From contig NC_054868.1 of NCBI RefSeq assembly GCF_018320785.1, positions 41,423,874 to 41,487,873 of the forward strand: DNA of 64,000 nt, given 5' to 3'. The DNA is from Cheilinus undulatus. Taxonomy: Eukaryota; Chordata; Actinopteri; Labriformes; Labridae. Under the pieces are notes generated by a model. That model saw only the letters and a list, made by a program, of their open reading frames with translations, had not been told where the DNA came from and did not search any database. The translations under genes were made by a program, and so were the position numbers. Of the stretch, positions 11,201 through 21,770 are shown piece by piece; within the stretch, counting starts at the first letter, position 1; each line of letters opens with the position of its first letter.

Positions 11201-14200
11201 GCTCTGAAGCAGAGATAGCAGCTGTGACAATCCGTGTTTACACATGGTGGGTCAACATACCACCATCACAAGCCCCCGCCTCAGGTCATGTCTGAACTTG
11301 CTCCAAACTTATCACTCGCCGTAAGAGCTAAACGTTCCCCCAACATTCCAGTGGACATGATCTGAATTGTGGCGTGTTGTTCTCCAAACATCTTCCCGCC
11401 TGAGCCGGAGCATCTGCACTCTTATTAGATTGTGTTTAGCTTGTGGTACAGAGTGTGTTTATGAAAACCGAAAACCTGTGAACATTTTGGCGTCCCTTTC
11501 TGCTGAGTGAAGGAGAGAGACAGAATCGTGGTTGTCCGGGGTTGTTCGGTCAGCCCACTTTTTTTTCCATCGGATATTCAGGGTTCAGAATTCCAGAGAC
11601 ATTCCCGTGGTTTTCCACTGTAAACATCTCTTTCCATGAAATAAGAAGCAGCCACTTGGCTGGTTCATGATGGATCATCAGTTTTAGGGAGCGTCTGGAG
11701 TCAGTGTGGCATTGTTACAGAACGAAAAGACACTTTAAAAGAAAATAAATCTGAAGTTGAAGTCTTTTTTCTAATGTCTGTGTTCTTCCTGGATTCACTG
11801 AGCCCTTTTTACCATCTTAGGATGCCTATACATTTTCACTTCTTCTATTATATTTGAACAGCTTAACCAATATGAGACAAAGGTTCAGGCTAAAAATGCT
11901 CAAACATGTTGTGGGACCATGCTTGTTATACAACAGAACTTTATAAACTTAGGGTTTTAATGTGAGAGCTCTTTTGCTTGTCTGCATGTGTTTTTTCTGC
12001 AGCTGTAAGTCATTAAGTTCATTTAAGCATCTAGGACAGAAAGTATTTGGTGTCTGCAAACACATAAAACATCTAAATCCCGTGTTTAATGTGTCAGTAA
12101 GCCTGAATTACTGTGTCATTTCATTAAAGGCTATAAAGATAAATCTGATTCACATGGACAATATGATGTACATATTTCTATTTCTGCAGGACACTGTACA
12201 TCGATTAAGTGTGTGTTCTGACATGATATAAAGAGGTTAAGTCTATGATAATAATATGCATTAAAGGAATCTGAACTCAGACATATATTATGCCTGAAAT
12301 TGTAAATTAATTAAGTGTGTCTGTGATGTTATACTGATAGAAAGTCGTAGAAAGAACAACTTCTTCTTCTGAAGTGCAGCTAGTTCTGGTACAAATATAA
12401 CATGTGTAAAAAACAGCAATGCATGATATTGGATTTTTGCCAACATCAGATACAGCTGATAGCAATACTGATGTTCACATTTTTATGTAAGGAGCAGTTA
12501 GCCCCTCCTGACTTAGGGTTTACCTCTTCGTCTTACTGTGATAGAAATATACAGAAAAAAACAACATTTCAGTCTAGAATAATGGATAAATTACTGAAAT
12601 AAAAACCTAATGCACTACCTTATAAGGTGGTGAAATCTGTGTATCTGCCAGAACCAGTAATAGAATAAGTTTTTATCTGCTGATAACAATATTTCATTAG
12701 TTCAAACATTATCCATATTGCTTATTTTGTTGGGGTTACAGGAGGCTGTTCATCAGTCAATCACAGGGCTGACATAGAGACAAACAACCAGACCCAATTA
12801 TATTCACATCTACAGACTGTTAAGAGCAGTAAGCTTTTTCTGTGAGAGAAAGTTGAAGTATCCAGAGAGAACCCGTGCATGCACAGGGAGAACATGCAAA
12901 CTCCACTGAGAAAGGCCCTGTCCGACTGGGATTCCGACCAAGACCCTTCTTTCTATGAGGTGACAGCACTAACCACCTAACCACTGTGCACCCCAGTATT
13001 TGATTTAATTTAATTTAATTATGTATTATTTGTAAAGGGGCCATGTTCAATATTTGCACACTGCCTACATGTGTATCCCCTGTGAATAATGTTTCCACGC
13101 TTACAGTAACCTCCCCAAATTTCAGGTTAAAGACATTTTGCACTGTCTGTGACTTGAAAATAGGAGCAGGCCATATTGAGATTTAATCCTATTACTTATT
13201 AATTGTCCTGCCCTACTGGGTATAGTTTTGGGTTTGCTTTAATTAGCAAGAGTTGAAATTCCTTTTTTGCTAGATTGGGGGGTTTTTGGCGATGGGCAAG
13301 GGTTGAAGAAACCACTCTATCTTCTTATGTTATTTAGTGCATTTATTTGTTAATTTGATTAAAAAACATGCTGTTAATGATCTTTGTTATAAAAATATAT
13401 TTTAGTGTTTTAAGTTTTGTGTTTGTTTATATATCCTGATGTGCATCTATGTATTTTCTGGTCAATAGAGCTTTAAACGTTCTCAACTTTCAGTAAAGAA
13501 GTCCAGGATTTCTGCAGTAGTCTAAGCTGCAACGCACCAATAAATATAAACAAACTAGACTAACCGGGGCGCACCGGTAGTCAAGTGGTCAAGGCGCGCA
13601 CCATGTACGCAGGCGACCCGGGTTCAAAACCAGCCCGTGGCACTATTTCCTGCATGTCTCTCCCTGCTCTCTTCCCTGTTTCTAACTCTATCCACTGTCC
13701 TCTCTCTCCAATAAAGGCATGAAAAAGCCAAAAAATAAATCTTAAAAAAAAAAAAAAAAAACTAGACTAACCGTTCTCTCTGTCTCTGTCATGTTGCAGG
13801 CACACAGAGGAACTGTGAAACCCAGTGCAAATTTCAATGCCAGCACAGATGCTGAGGTCCTGCAAAAGGCCATGAAGGGGCTCGGTAAGATGTTAATGTG
13901 TATTTACACTGACTCTCTGAGTACTATGTGATGTGTTGAAGGTGTGTCATTCAGTACTACAACCCCAGCGGACCAATAAGACCATGTTTGATGGGGAGTC
14001 CCGCTCTGATAAATTGTTGTAGTAACTTCGCTGTCTGTGAGGAGCTCCACCCAGACAGCAGTGAGTCATAAACCCACGAGGAGCAGAGAGGAAACTTGAG
14101 TCACAGGGAGCTAACTCATCAGCTGACCTCGACTGTAGGCTGTAATTTGTGGTTAGCAAAAATTAAAACCAACAGTGCACGCAGGCAGAGCATGCAAAAC

Positions 14201-17200
14201 AAACGCTACCAGCTTGATTGAGTAACCAAGGTGTTTGTTGCTATAGGGACCGATGAGGACGCCATCTTACAGCTGTTGACGGCTCGCAGCAACGCCCAGA
14301 GGCAGGAGATCAAGACCATGTACAAAACCCTGTTTGGAAAGGTAAGATTACCTCAGCAGCTGTTTAACACAAGACTACACTCACAACAAGAGCTCTGACT
14401 CACTGTACAAAGGCCTCAGCATGATTTAAACCAACCTTAGAGTATCCGTCAACATTTTTGAGGTTTTAACACCTTTTGATACCATGTGCTTTTAAACTAT
14501 ACAACCCCTGTTACTTTAAATGAACCATGTGTTAATACCACCACTAGGGGGCTCTTCATCAAAATAATAACAAAGATAATGTGTATAGATATCATGCTCA
14601 CCTTTATATTTACTTTGTTCCATGAATACATTTCACATAATAAAGGCTAAAAGCTATTAAAAACAATCCAGGTGGGCCACTTTTCCACTTTTCCTTTTTT
14701 CCGTCATGATATTTAATTCACCCATGAAACAAAAACAGTAGTTTACAGGTGTGGTTTTATGGAGTGCTGTTTTTTTAAACAGAGTTTTCAAGGCAAACAA
14801 ATTTGCTTCTCTATTCAACTTGGAAATGTCTAGTGGGGCCACTATGTTTCAGGGTGAGGATGTAGGGTGGTAGAGTTGGTCATTATGGGGGTGCTTGGTT
14901 GACAGACCACACAGCTTATAGCAGAGAATAGTCTTAGTCCATCCCTGTAAACAGGAATGTGAAACAGCAACAGAACAGCAGCTTCCAGTTACAGTTTATA
15001 GTTCCTTATGTAGCAGTCTTTGACAAGACAAGAAATGTTAAATATATGAAAATTAAGAATTTCTCTGGCTTTGAAAACTTTTGGAAATATCAAAGTAAAT
15101 GTTAGTTCTCAGCTAAAATATATGAATATAGGAGCGATCATTTTTTTGATTGATGTAAACATTTCAGTGCAAAAATACTACACATCGTAGCAGTAATGAT
15201 ATTCTATGTTTTGCAGCCTCATGCTACAGTAAAAAAAAAACATTCTTATTGTCATTAATCTATACTCATTACCCCAAAATGACAAAGTGAAAACAGGTTT
15301 TTTGAATTTTTTGGCAAATTAAGAAATAAAAAAACTGAAATATCACATTGACAGAAGTATTCAGACACTTCTCTATAGAAGGCCCCACAGCTGACATTTA
15401 ACAACAAAAACACATGAAAGCCCAATTGGAGCTCAATAACTCCATGTGAAAGCCAAGAGCCTTTTTATTCATTTTTGCACTGAGGAGAGGCTTCTGTCTT
15501 CCCACTTTGCCATAAAGCCCAGATTGTTTGAGGGCTAAAGTGATGGTTGTCCTTCAAGGATTTTGTCCCATCTCCATACAGAACGGCTGGAGCTCAGTCA
15601 GAATGACCATCAGGTTCTTTGTCACCTCTTTTACTAAGGCCCTCTTCCAGCAATTAACCAGTTTGGCCAGGTGACCAACTCTTGGAGGAGGCCTAGTTGG
15701 GCCAGACTTCTTCCATTTCAGAGTTACAGAGGCCACTGATCTCTTGGGAACTTTCGTTGTAGCAGATTTGTTTTCTAGCCTTCTCCAGATCTGTGCCTGT
15801 CAACAATCCTGTCTCTGAGCTCTGCAGGCAGTTCCTTTGAGCTCATGGTTTAGTTTTTGCTCTGATATGGATTGTCAGCTGTAAGACCTTATATTAAGAG
15901 GTGTGTGCCTTTCCAAATCATATCCAATCAATTTACTTTACCACAGGTGGACTCCAGTCAAGGTGTAGAAACATCTCAGCAACAATCAAGAGAAATGGCT
16001 CCTGAGTTACATTTCAAGTACTTTTGCAAAGGGTCTGAGTACTAAAATAAATGTGATATTTCAGTTTTTTTATTTTTAAAATTTGCAAAAATGTCAAAAT
16101 CTGTTTTCACTTCATCATGATTGGGCACTGAGTGTAGGTAATGACAATAACAATGATTTTTTTTCAACTGTTGCATGAGACTTCAACATCACAAAATAGT
16201 GACAGGGCTTTGAATACTTTCTGCATACACTCTAAAGTGCTGCTGACATGAATGTGGTATTGATTTCTATCTGACAGCATAGTTAGGTGTTGTTCATTTA
16301 ACCATATGAAGCATCAGTGAACTAAGACACCAAATGCTGACATTTAAAATGTTTAGACAGCCTCCAAAAGCACATAAAGACATACATGATATTAAAAAAA
16401 GAACAGATGGTTGCTGTTTTAGCGCAGTTGGTAGAGCAGGCCCCCTCTAACCAGAGCTCTCATCCCCTGGCATCCTCTGTGTCTTTTTAGCTATCAATTA
16501 AGCAAAAAGGCCAGAAACATTAAAGTGAGCCTGGAGGAGCAATGATTCAGAAGTTATGTGTGCAAAAAAACTTATGGTTTGAAGCATACCAAGCAATTTA
16601 AACCCAATGACCACACTCTCTGCATCTCAGCTCTAACATGGCATGGTCAAACGTTACAGTCAGTCCAGTACAAATCATCAGCAGAAAATTAAAATATGTG
16701 ACATGACAGGATCACTTATAAACCATGCAAAAATGATCCAGCCACATACAACAACCGCAAAATCTGTCACTGAAAAGCATATAGGATAAAGTACAGTATG
16801 TATCTTCTTGACAGGACCTGGTAGATGACCTGAAGGGGGAGCTTGGTGGTAAATTTGAGACCCTGATCGTAGCCCTGATGACCCCACCCATCCTTTATGA
16901 TGTGACATCACTCCGCAACGCTATCAAGGTAGGCGCTGTGGTTGCAAATATGAGAAGAATGAAGAGTTGCGTGTATTTTAGGTGGAGAGTTTATACATGA
17001 TTAGCTGGAAATTAAAATCATTAAACATTTAACACTTTGACCTGTAGGGAGCAGGAACAGATGAGAAGGTGCTGATTGAGATCCTCGCCTCCAGAACACC
17101 TCAGCAGGTGAAGGATATCATCGCTGCTTATAGGCAAGGTAACACAAACAAAAACACACATCCCATGAAAGTCTTCGGCAAGATTAATCTAAAAAACATG

Positions 17201-20200
17201 TTGTACTAATGCTGTGTTTACATGCATTTTAATTCAGCGTGGGAAACGTTAGTGAGTAGTATAGTGTATATCCTCAAGATGGCAGTGTTTCATTGTGATG
17301 CTGTAAACTCCTCCAAAATCAATTGGTAGATTTTTCCTGACACCCCAACAGTTAAAGCAGATATTCAAGAAATAAGTGCTTCACATAAAGACAAAAGTGT
17401 AAAGAAAGCAAACAAAGTTTTGTGTGTTTTTCAGAGTATGACGACAACCTGGAGGAGGACGTAGCCGGTGATACCTCAGGCCACTTCAAGAGACTTCTGG
17501 TTATTCTGCTGCAGGTAAAACTCCTCTCCTCTCTTTTCTTAACATGATTCCTCTCTTCTGTCTTTCTCTAATGGAGATTTATTTCTCTCCTCAGGCCAAC
17601 AGGCAGACAGGGATCCAGCATGGAAACATCGAGAGCGATGCTCAGGTGAGTCAGCTGTTTATCTCTCTAATGTTTCTGCTCCTCATCATCAATGCAGTTT
17701 TTGTGTTTTCCTCTGCAATGTGTGACTGTCACATGTTTGTGGTGAGGAGCTAAACTCCGGCCTTTAAAGCCTGCTTGTGTCTTTTAGAGGAGGTTGTTTA
17801 GGCATCTGATTTGTGATGGTGTTATGGTGCCATCTAGTGGAGGAAGTAGGTAAAATCAATTATAATAGTAAACTGTGGTCAGTGGTTGCTTCAGGAAAAA
17901 AGTCCATTTTTGAGAGCATAAGACAACAAATAAGTAAAGTTCATTTCAATAGATCAGTGATTTTCAAACATTTTCTTGTCCAAGACACATCTAAGATCAA
18001 ACCAAATCTCAAGGCACACCATCTCCATATTTATGCAGTATCTCTGCTTTAACATGTCTTTATTTGTGTCTTTATTGAATGTATAGTTGTTGTAGTAATG
18101 CATGGTCGTTCATATTCACAGCATAGACCTAGATGTCCCGGGCCTTAACCATTTGGGAACAACTGAAGTACACAAATGCACGCTAAAATGTATATTTTTG
18201 CAGCAAATATTTCAGCTTTATCTGCCGAAGTGACAGTTGTTGGTTAATGCAATCTGCATTAGAAAATCCAAAACTTTTCACCTGTTAATCAGTTAACACT
18301 AAATTCTCCAAAACATGGAAATTTAGAAAATACTACAGAAAAATTTAAGCTCTCTAAGAGAATATCCAATTCTTTGCTTCTTCACGATAATTCATTTTCG
18401 AAACATTGGTTATCTTAATCAGTGATAGGATCAAAAAAATACCCATGCAAACACATGTAAAAGTGTCTGTAAAGTCAAAGTAATAACACATGATAGTACA
18501 AAATCCCAAGACACCTAGACTTTCCTCAAGGCCCACCAGTGTACCTCGCCACACCATTTGAGAACCTCTGCATTAGATGATACAACTGCATAAAGAACAC
18601 AGTTAAATTTTCCAAGATAGGTATTTAAAGGACAAGAACTTTTGCTCACCTGGAGAGGTGAATATGAGAGAAGCTGACCATCAAAACACTCCAGCAAACT
18701 TCTTCAGCACAATTCAAAGATTTGTGTTGTTGCTTCAATCCTTTGTATCACTCAGACAGGTTGATTAATTAAAGTTAACAACATGATGAAGGTCTGAGTA
18801 TAAAAATGTAGGCTTCCATACCAGTCATGTGACTAAAAGCCTTTAACAGCTATATGTTATAACTTTAATATAATGTGTTTAAGAATGCATTGTTCATACT
18901 AAATACAGTACCTCAGCTGAGAAAACGCACCTTAACATTTGAAGTTGTCTGAGAGCCCCTTTAAGAGTCTTTGTTTTTTCCATGTGTGATGTAAACCTTG
19001 TATCTCTATAATCCTAGGCCCTCTTCAAGGCCGGAGAGGAGAAATTCGGCACTGACGAGCAATCCTTTGTCACCATCCTCGGAAACCGGAGTCCAGAACA
19101 TCTCAGGAAAGGTTTGTCTTCAGAATTGAAGAGTGGCATAAACTTTTGCACGTTTTCACCAGTTAGCCAGACTAACTCTGAACGTTTTATTCTGCAGTAT
19201 TTGATGCTTACATGAAGATGTCCGGATACGAGATGGAGGAGAGCATCAGCAGAGAAACTTCTGGAGGCCTGAAAGATCTGCTTCTTGCTGTTGGTATGAA
19301 ACGACTCCAGACTTTTTCTGTTAACGGCCTCTGTATTAATTCTTCATCACTGACATATTTGCAATCCTTTCTTGTCTTTTCTTTCTTCCTTTTAAAGTGA
19401 AGTGCGCCAGAAGTGTTCCAGCCTATTTTGCTGAGACTCTTTACTATGCAATGAAGGTAAGACAACAATGTTCATTTTATGTCATTTTAACCATTGAAAC
19501 TGTAGATTATCTATAGATTTACTCCTCAATAAGATATAAGCGGTTGTATTATATGATTATATGTAAATGTACCCCCTCTACTGATGTCATGACATGAGAA
19601 ATGAGCTTAAGAGATGAGAATCCATGGCCAGGGTGGTCTAGCACTTACGGACAGAGGCTGTAGTCCTTGAAGTGGCCAGCCAAGGTTTGAGTCAGAACTG
19701 TGGCTCCTTTCAATTCAATCCAATTCAAAAAACTTTATTAACCCTTCAAGGGACAGTTGGCTCTGAGCTGCTTGTTTATAAGAACATAGATAAAACTATA
19801 GAAACCCATTTCCACCACTAAAAAAAGAAAAATGTAGAAGTTAGGCAATTAAAAAAACAGCCAAAATTAAAGTCAAAATTATGAGAGTCAGAATATGGAC
19901 ATATCTCATAATTTTCAACTTTTTATTTCATAATTTTGGCTTTTTTCTCATGATTTTTAAATTTTTATCTCTTTTTTTGACTTATGTCATCATTTCCACT
20001 TTTATCTCATAATTATGATTGATGATTATTTTATTAAGAATTGCCATACTTTCACATTTTTCTTTCTTTCTTTTTTTATTAATTAATTAATTAAATTTTT
20101 TTTTTAAGATTTATTTTTGGGCTTTTTCGTGTCTTTATTAGAGATAGGAGGACAGTGGATAGATGCAGGGAGAGACATGCAGGAAATGGTGCCACAGGTC

Positions 20201-20872
20201 GGATTCAAACCCGGGCCGCCTGTGTACATGGTGCGCACCCTAACCACTCGACTACCGGCACCCAACATTTTTCTTTTTTTATTTGGTGGAAATGGGCTTT
20301 CATATAAAACACTGTAACGGAGTAAGCAAAAATACAAAACAAGACCTAAAAACAAATGCTGGTTTACACTAGGCTGATTTCTTTTCATATTTCCTGTCTC
20401 TCTTCAGATTTACTTTCAAAATAAAGGCAAAAAACCTAAAAAAACCAATCTAAACAGTAGACAGCTGTATCACACTTGTTTATCACATTGTTATTTGCCT
20501 TGATGCAGATTAACTGCTTTGATATTTTACTTTTCAATAGTTGTTTCAGTATCATGCTGCATAGCCCTCATGCTTGTGTCTCTTTCAGGGTGTAGGGACT
20601 GATGACAACACTCTGATCAGAGTGATGGTGACTCGCAGTGAGGTGGACATGTTGGATATCAGAACTGAGTTTAGGAGAATGTTTGCCTGCTCCCTGCATT
20701 CGATGATCAAGGTACGCACACAAAACTCACAACTTACTATACTGTAAACACAAAAATGACCTGAGTCTTTCACCCTTTTTATAATCATTTGTGTGTTTTT
20801 CTGTTACAGGGAGATACCGGCGGCGACTACAGAAAGGCTTTACTGTTGCTCTGTGGTGGAGATGATGCGTAA
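5254..20872 (+). CDS. anxa5: Annexin A5, 12 coding exons, 317 aa
   Basis: Coding exons are 5254-5256 (exon 2; transcribed exon 5214-5256), 13800-13884, 14247-14341, 16815-16928, 17048-17138, 17435-17514, 17595-17645, 19018-19111, 19198-19293, 19398-19456, 20589-20711 and 20810-20872. All introns are GT-AG and the frame is open to TAA. The joined product has 317 residues, against 320 in human annexin A5. Four annexin repeats are present, with Ca2+ loops KGLGTD (27-32), KGAGTD (99-104), EKFGTD (181-186) and KGVGTD (256-261). The matching acidic caps are near E70, D142, E224 and D299. Family knowledge: it is a cytosolic protein that binds phosphatidylserine membranes in a Ca2+-dependent way and forms trimeric lattices. 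The N-terminus is short and A5-like. Repeat III has Phe at residue 183, where human A5 has Trp187. The linker exon (17595-17645) is two codons shorter than in human. Exon 2 encodes only the initiator Met. The a/b paralogue is not decided. Confidence 0.95.
5257..6745. other. anxa5 intron 2, 5' part
   Basis: Intronic DNA directly after the start-codon exon. I see no exon and no classifiable repeat. A (GT)n-like patch lies at 5840-5850 and loosely repeated TTTAGTC/TTTTAGT phrases run through 6480-7150. Confidence 0.5.
6749..6937 (-). mobile_element. tRNA-derived SINE, main family, minus orientation
   Basis: Read on the - strand it has a tRNA-like head with A box and the B-box-containing CCCGGGTTCGAATC. 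Then come a body with CATGTCTCTCCCC and a CAATAAAGGC-type segment, and it ends AATAAATCTT plus an A-rich tail (T run 6749-6760). It is the same family as 13566, 20096, 27122 and 44180. It lies inside anxa5 intron 2. Confidence 0.75.
7000..9690. other. anxa5 intron 2, no feature recognised
   Basis: AT-rich intronic sequence. The stretch 8690-9560 has even composition and could be an old transposon, but I could not match it to a family in any frame. Confidence 0.4.
9698..10407. mobile_element. Probable MITE with a second repeat inserted (10158-10345)
   Basis: The left end TTAAAGCTCGAGTATGTAAC and the right end, read as complement (TTTAAAGCTGTAGTAGATGA), look like terminal inverted repeats of a short DNA element. 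Bases 10158-10345 inside it (CTTTTATTGGTAGAGCCCTT...AAAGTGCTTTCCAATAAAAT...) are a fish LINE-tail-like repeat with an A-rich end. The GC-rich core 9990-10150 is not explained by a gene. A related left end, TTAAAGCTGGGGTAGGCAAC, occurs at 60955. Confidence 0.4.
10408..10710 (-). mobile_element. Partial MITE, same family as 27527-28058
   Basis: It starts TTAAAGTCCCTGTAAAGGGA and continues TTTAGGTTTGTTGTATGACA, then a segment with GTGTGGGTGTGTTGGTTGAA and GCCATGCCCACTCA. All of these match the complement of 27830-28058. The other terminus is not recognisable. A 23-base A run (10648-10670) interrupts it. Confidence 0.5.
10711..12770. other. anxa5 intron 2, no feature recognised
   Basis: No exon, RNA or classifiable repeat seen. 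A short, more GC-rich patch lies at 11220-11420. It contains no convincing splice-flanked frame. Confidence 0.4.
12775..12995. repeat. Teleost interspersed repeat (GACAGCACTAACCAC type)
   Basis: The phrases GGGCTGACATAGAGACAAAC, GGGAGAACATGCAAACTCCA and GTGACAGCACTAACCACCTA are hallmarks of a very abundant fish repeat, which I associate with L2-type LINE/SINE 3' ends. The class is uncertain, but the repetitive nature is clear from its stereotyped wording. Confidence 0.5.
13566..13758 (+). mobile_element. Young tRNA-derived SINE at the anxa5 exon 3 acceptor
   Basis: The element has a tRNA-like head (A box about TAGTCAAGTGGTCAAGG, B box GGGTTCAAAACC), body, CAATAAAGGC motif, AAATAAATCTT and an A tail. 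It is flanked by a 14-base direct repeat AAACTAGACTAACC (13552-13565 and 13759-13772), a typical LINE-mediated target duplication. The intact duplication implies a fairly recent insertion. The 3' copy ends 27 bases before anxa5 exon 3 and contains CTAAC, a branch-point-like sequence. Confidence 0.85.
15214..16233 (-). mobile_element. Tc1/mariner-type relic inside anxa5 intron 4
   Basis: Long terminal inverted repeats are visible: left about 15214-15370 with CCCCAAAATGACAAAGTGAA and ACTGAAATATCAC, right about 16030-16233 as the complement. Between them, - strand 15554-15736 translates to a Tc1-like HTH/linker stretch ([16 protein letters not shown], then [10 protein letters not shown] and TELQPF). 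Most of the transposase, including the catalytic core, is missing. It is a dead, internally deleted copy. Confidence 0.75.
16420..16525 (+). mobile_element. Truncated tRNA-like SINE
   Basis: TTAGCGCAGTTGGTAGAGCA is a good A-box-type tRNA head. The downstream GCTATCAATTAAGCAAAAAG and GGCCAGAAAC resemble the tail of a common fish SINE. The middle, including the B box, is lost. It lies in anxa5 intron 4. Confidence 0.5.
17956..18570. mobile_element. Non-autonomous hAT-type element (615 bp)
   Basis: The ends are CAGTGATTTTCAAAC on the left and the complement of CAGAGGTTCTCAAATG on the right. The flanking 8-mers CAATAGAT (17948-17955) and CATTAGAT (18571-18578) differ at one position, as expected for an old hAT target-site duplication. 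No transposase frame is left. It lies in anxa5 intron 8, and a fragment of the same family is at 368-434. Confidence 0.7.
19624..19800 (+). repeat. SINE fragment followed by a LINE-tail-like repeat
   Basis: 19624-19700 shares TAGCAC.., ACAGAGGCTGTAGTCCT and a B-box-like segment with the SINE at 2976. 19708-19800 carries AATTCAAAAAACTTTATTAA and CCTTCAAGGGACA, a common fish repeat wording. Both lie in anxa5 intron 11. Confidence 0.4.
20096..20263 (-). mobile_element. tRNA-derived SINE, main family, minus orientation
   Basis: Read on the - strand: head with CTAACCACTCG-type A box (as complement), B box in CCCGGGTTTGAATCC, CATGTCTCTCCCTGCATC, ATCCACTGTCC, AATAAAGACACG and AATAAATCTT tail. ACATTTTTCTTT occurs on both sides and may be the target duplication, with an ATTAATTAATT-rich tail between. 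It lies in anxa5 intron 11. Confidence 0.75.
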
Positions 20873-21170
20873 CCATGGTGACAAGAACTACACCTGAAAC
20901 AACATCTGAAGTGCCTCTTTTATTAAACTGTCTCGTTTGACGGTCGGCTTCATCAGGGCTTTTTAAACTATGACTCCAAAAAGTGTCTTTGAAAGGTAGC
21001 TAACGTTAATTCATGTCCATTTTATTGCAGCTTTTGGCTGACTAATATTTTCAATATGACTCATATCATTCATGTATAATGCTAAAGAATCACAACACAA
21101 ATGTTTTGTTTGCACTTTGCATGGCAGAAACAATGCATGCAATAATAAATATTTCAGATGATGAAGTACA
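20873..21170 (+). other. anxa5: anxa5 3'UTR with poly(A) signal
   Basis: Sequence after the TAA. The first canonical AATAAA is at 21144-21149, giving a 3'UTR of about 290 bases. No splice donor or competing signal is seen between. Confidence 0.7.
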
Positions 21171-21549
21171 AGTTTTCATGTCTTGACTTTATCTCTGCAC
21201 TTGTCATGTTCTGCAGGAAACTGAAACACCTACCTGTTAGAATCTGGATAACATGCACTGACCACTTAGAGCCACTAGAGGGAGATAGAGCAGCTGCAAT
21301 ACAGATCAGTGGAGCGGTCATAATTTTATTTAAGATCACTGTCATTAATTTACAGTTTAATAGAATCTCTGGTTAAGATTAAACATTTTTATGCTGTGAT
21401 TATGGTATCCCTACCTACCTAATAAAGCAGACAAGGAATTATGGACTATTTCAACATTAATTAAAAGAATACACAACCAATGATGTAAGTGAAATGAACT
21501 TCATAGGAGTACTCAAGAGTGCTGGAATCAGAGTAGAAGTCTACTCGTG

Positions 21550-21770
21550 TTGTGTGTTGAGATTTCAGTGACCTTGTCTGGGCCAGTTGGATGTCCCGCT
21601 CAATGAAAACCAGCATAAGATCACAGATCACAGTCTTCACCTCATCTGTTCCTGATCTGGGTCTTGATCAGCCTCAGTATTGAGAACGACTCTGCTGGAG
21701 CCTGGTCACTGATAATGTGGTGTACAGTATCTTGAGCTTGGTCAGGGTAAGGAAGAACACTTCTTACATT
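21550..21770 (-). pseudogene. Degenerate hAT transposase C-terminal fragment
   Basis: The - strand translation around 21645-21715 reads SDQAPAESFSILRLIKTQIR. This resembles the C-terminal dimerisation region of hAT transposases (ERSFSxLRLIKTxLR). A later fragment, IERDIQLAQ, fits the following helix. Stops and frame changes interrupt it. The assignment is tentative because the match is short. Confidence 0.35.
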
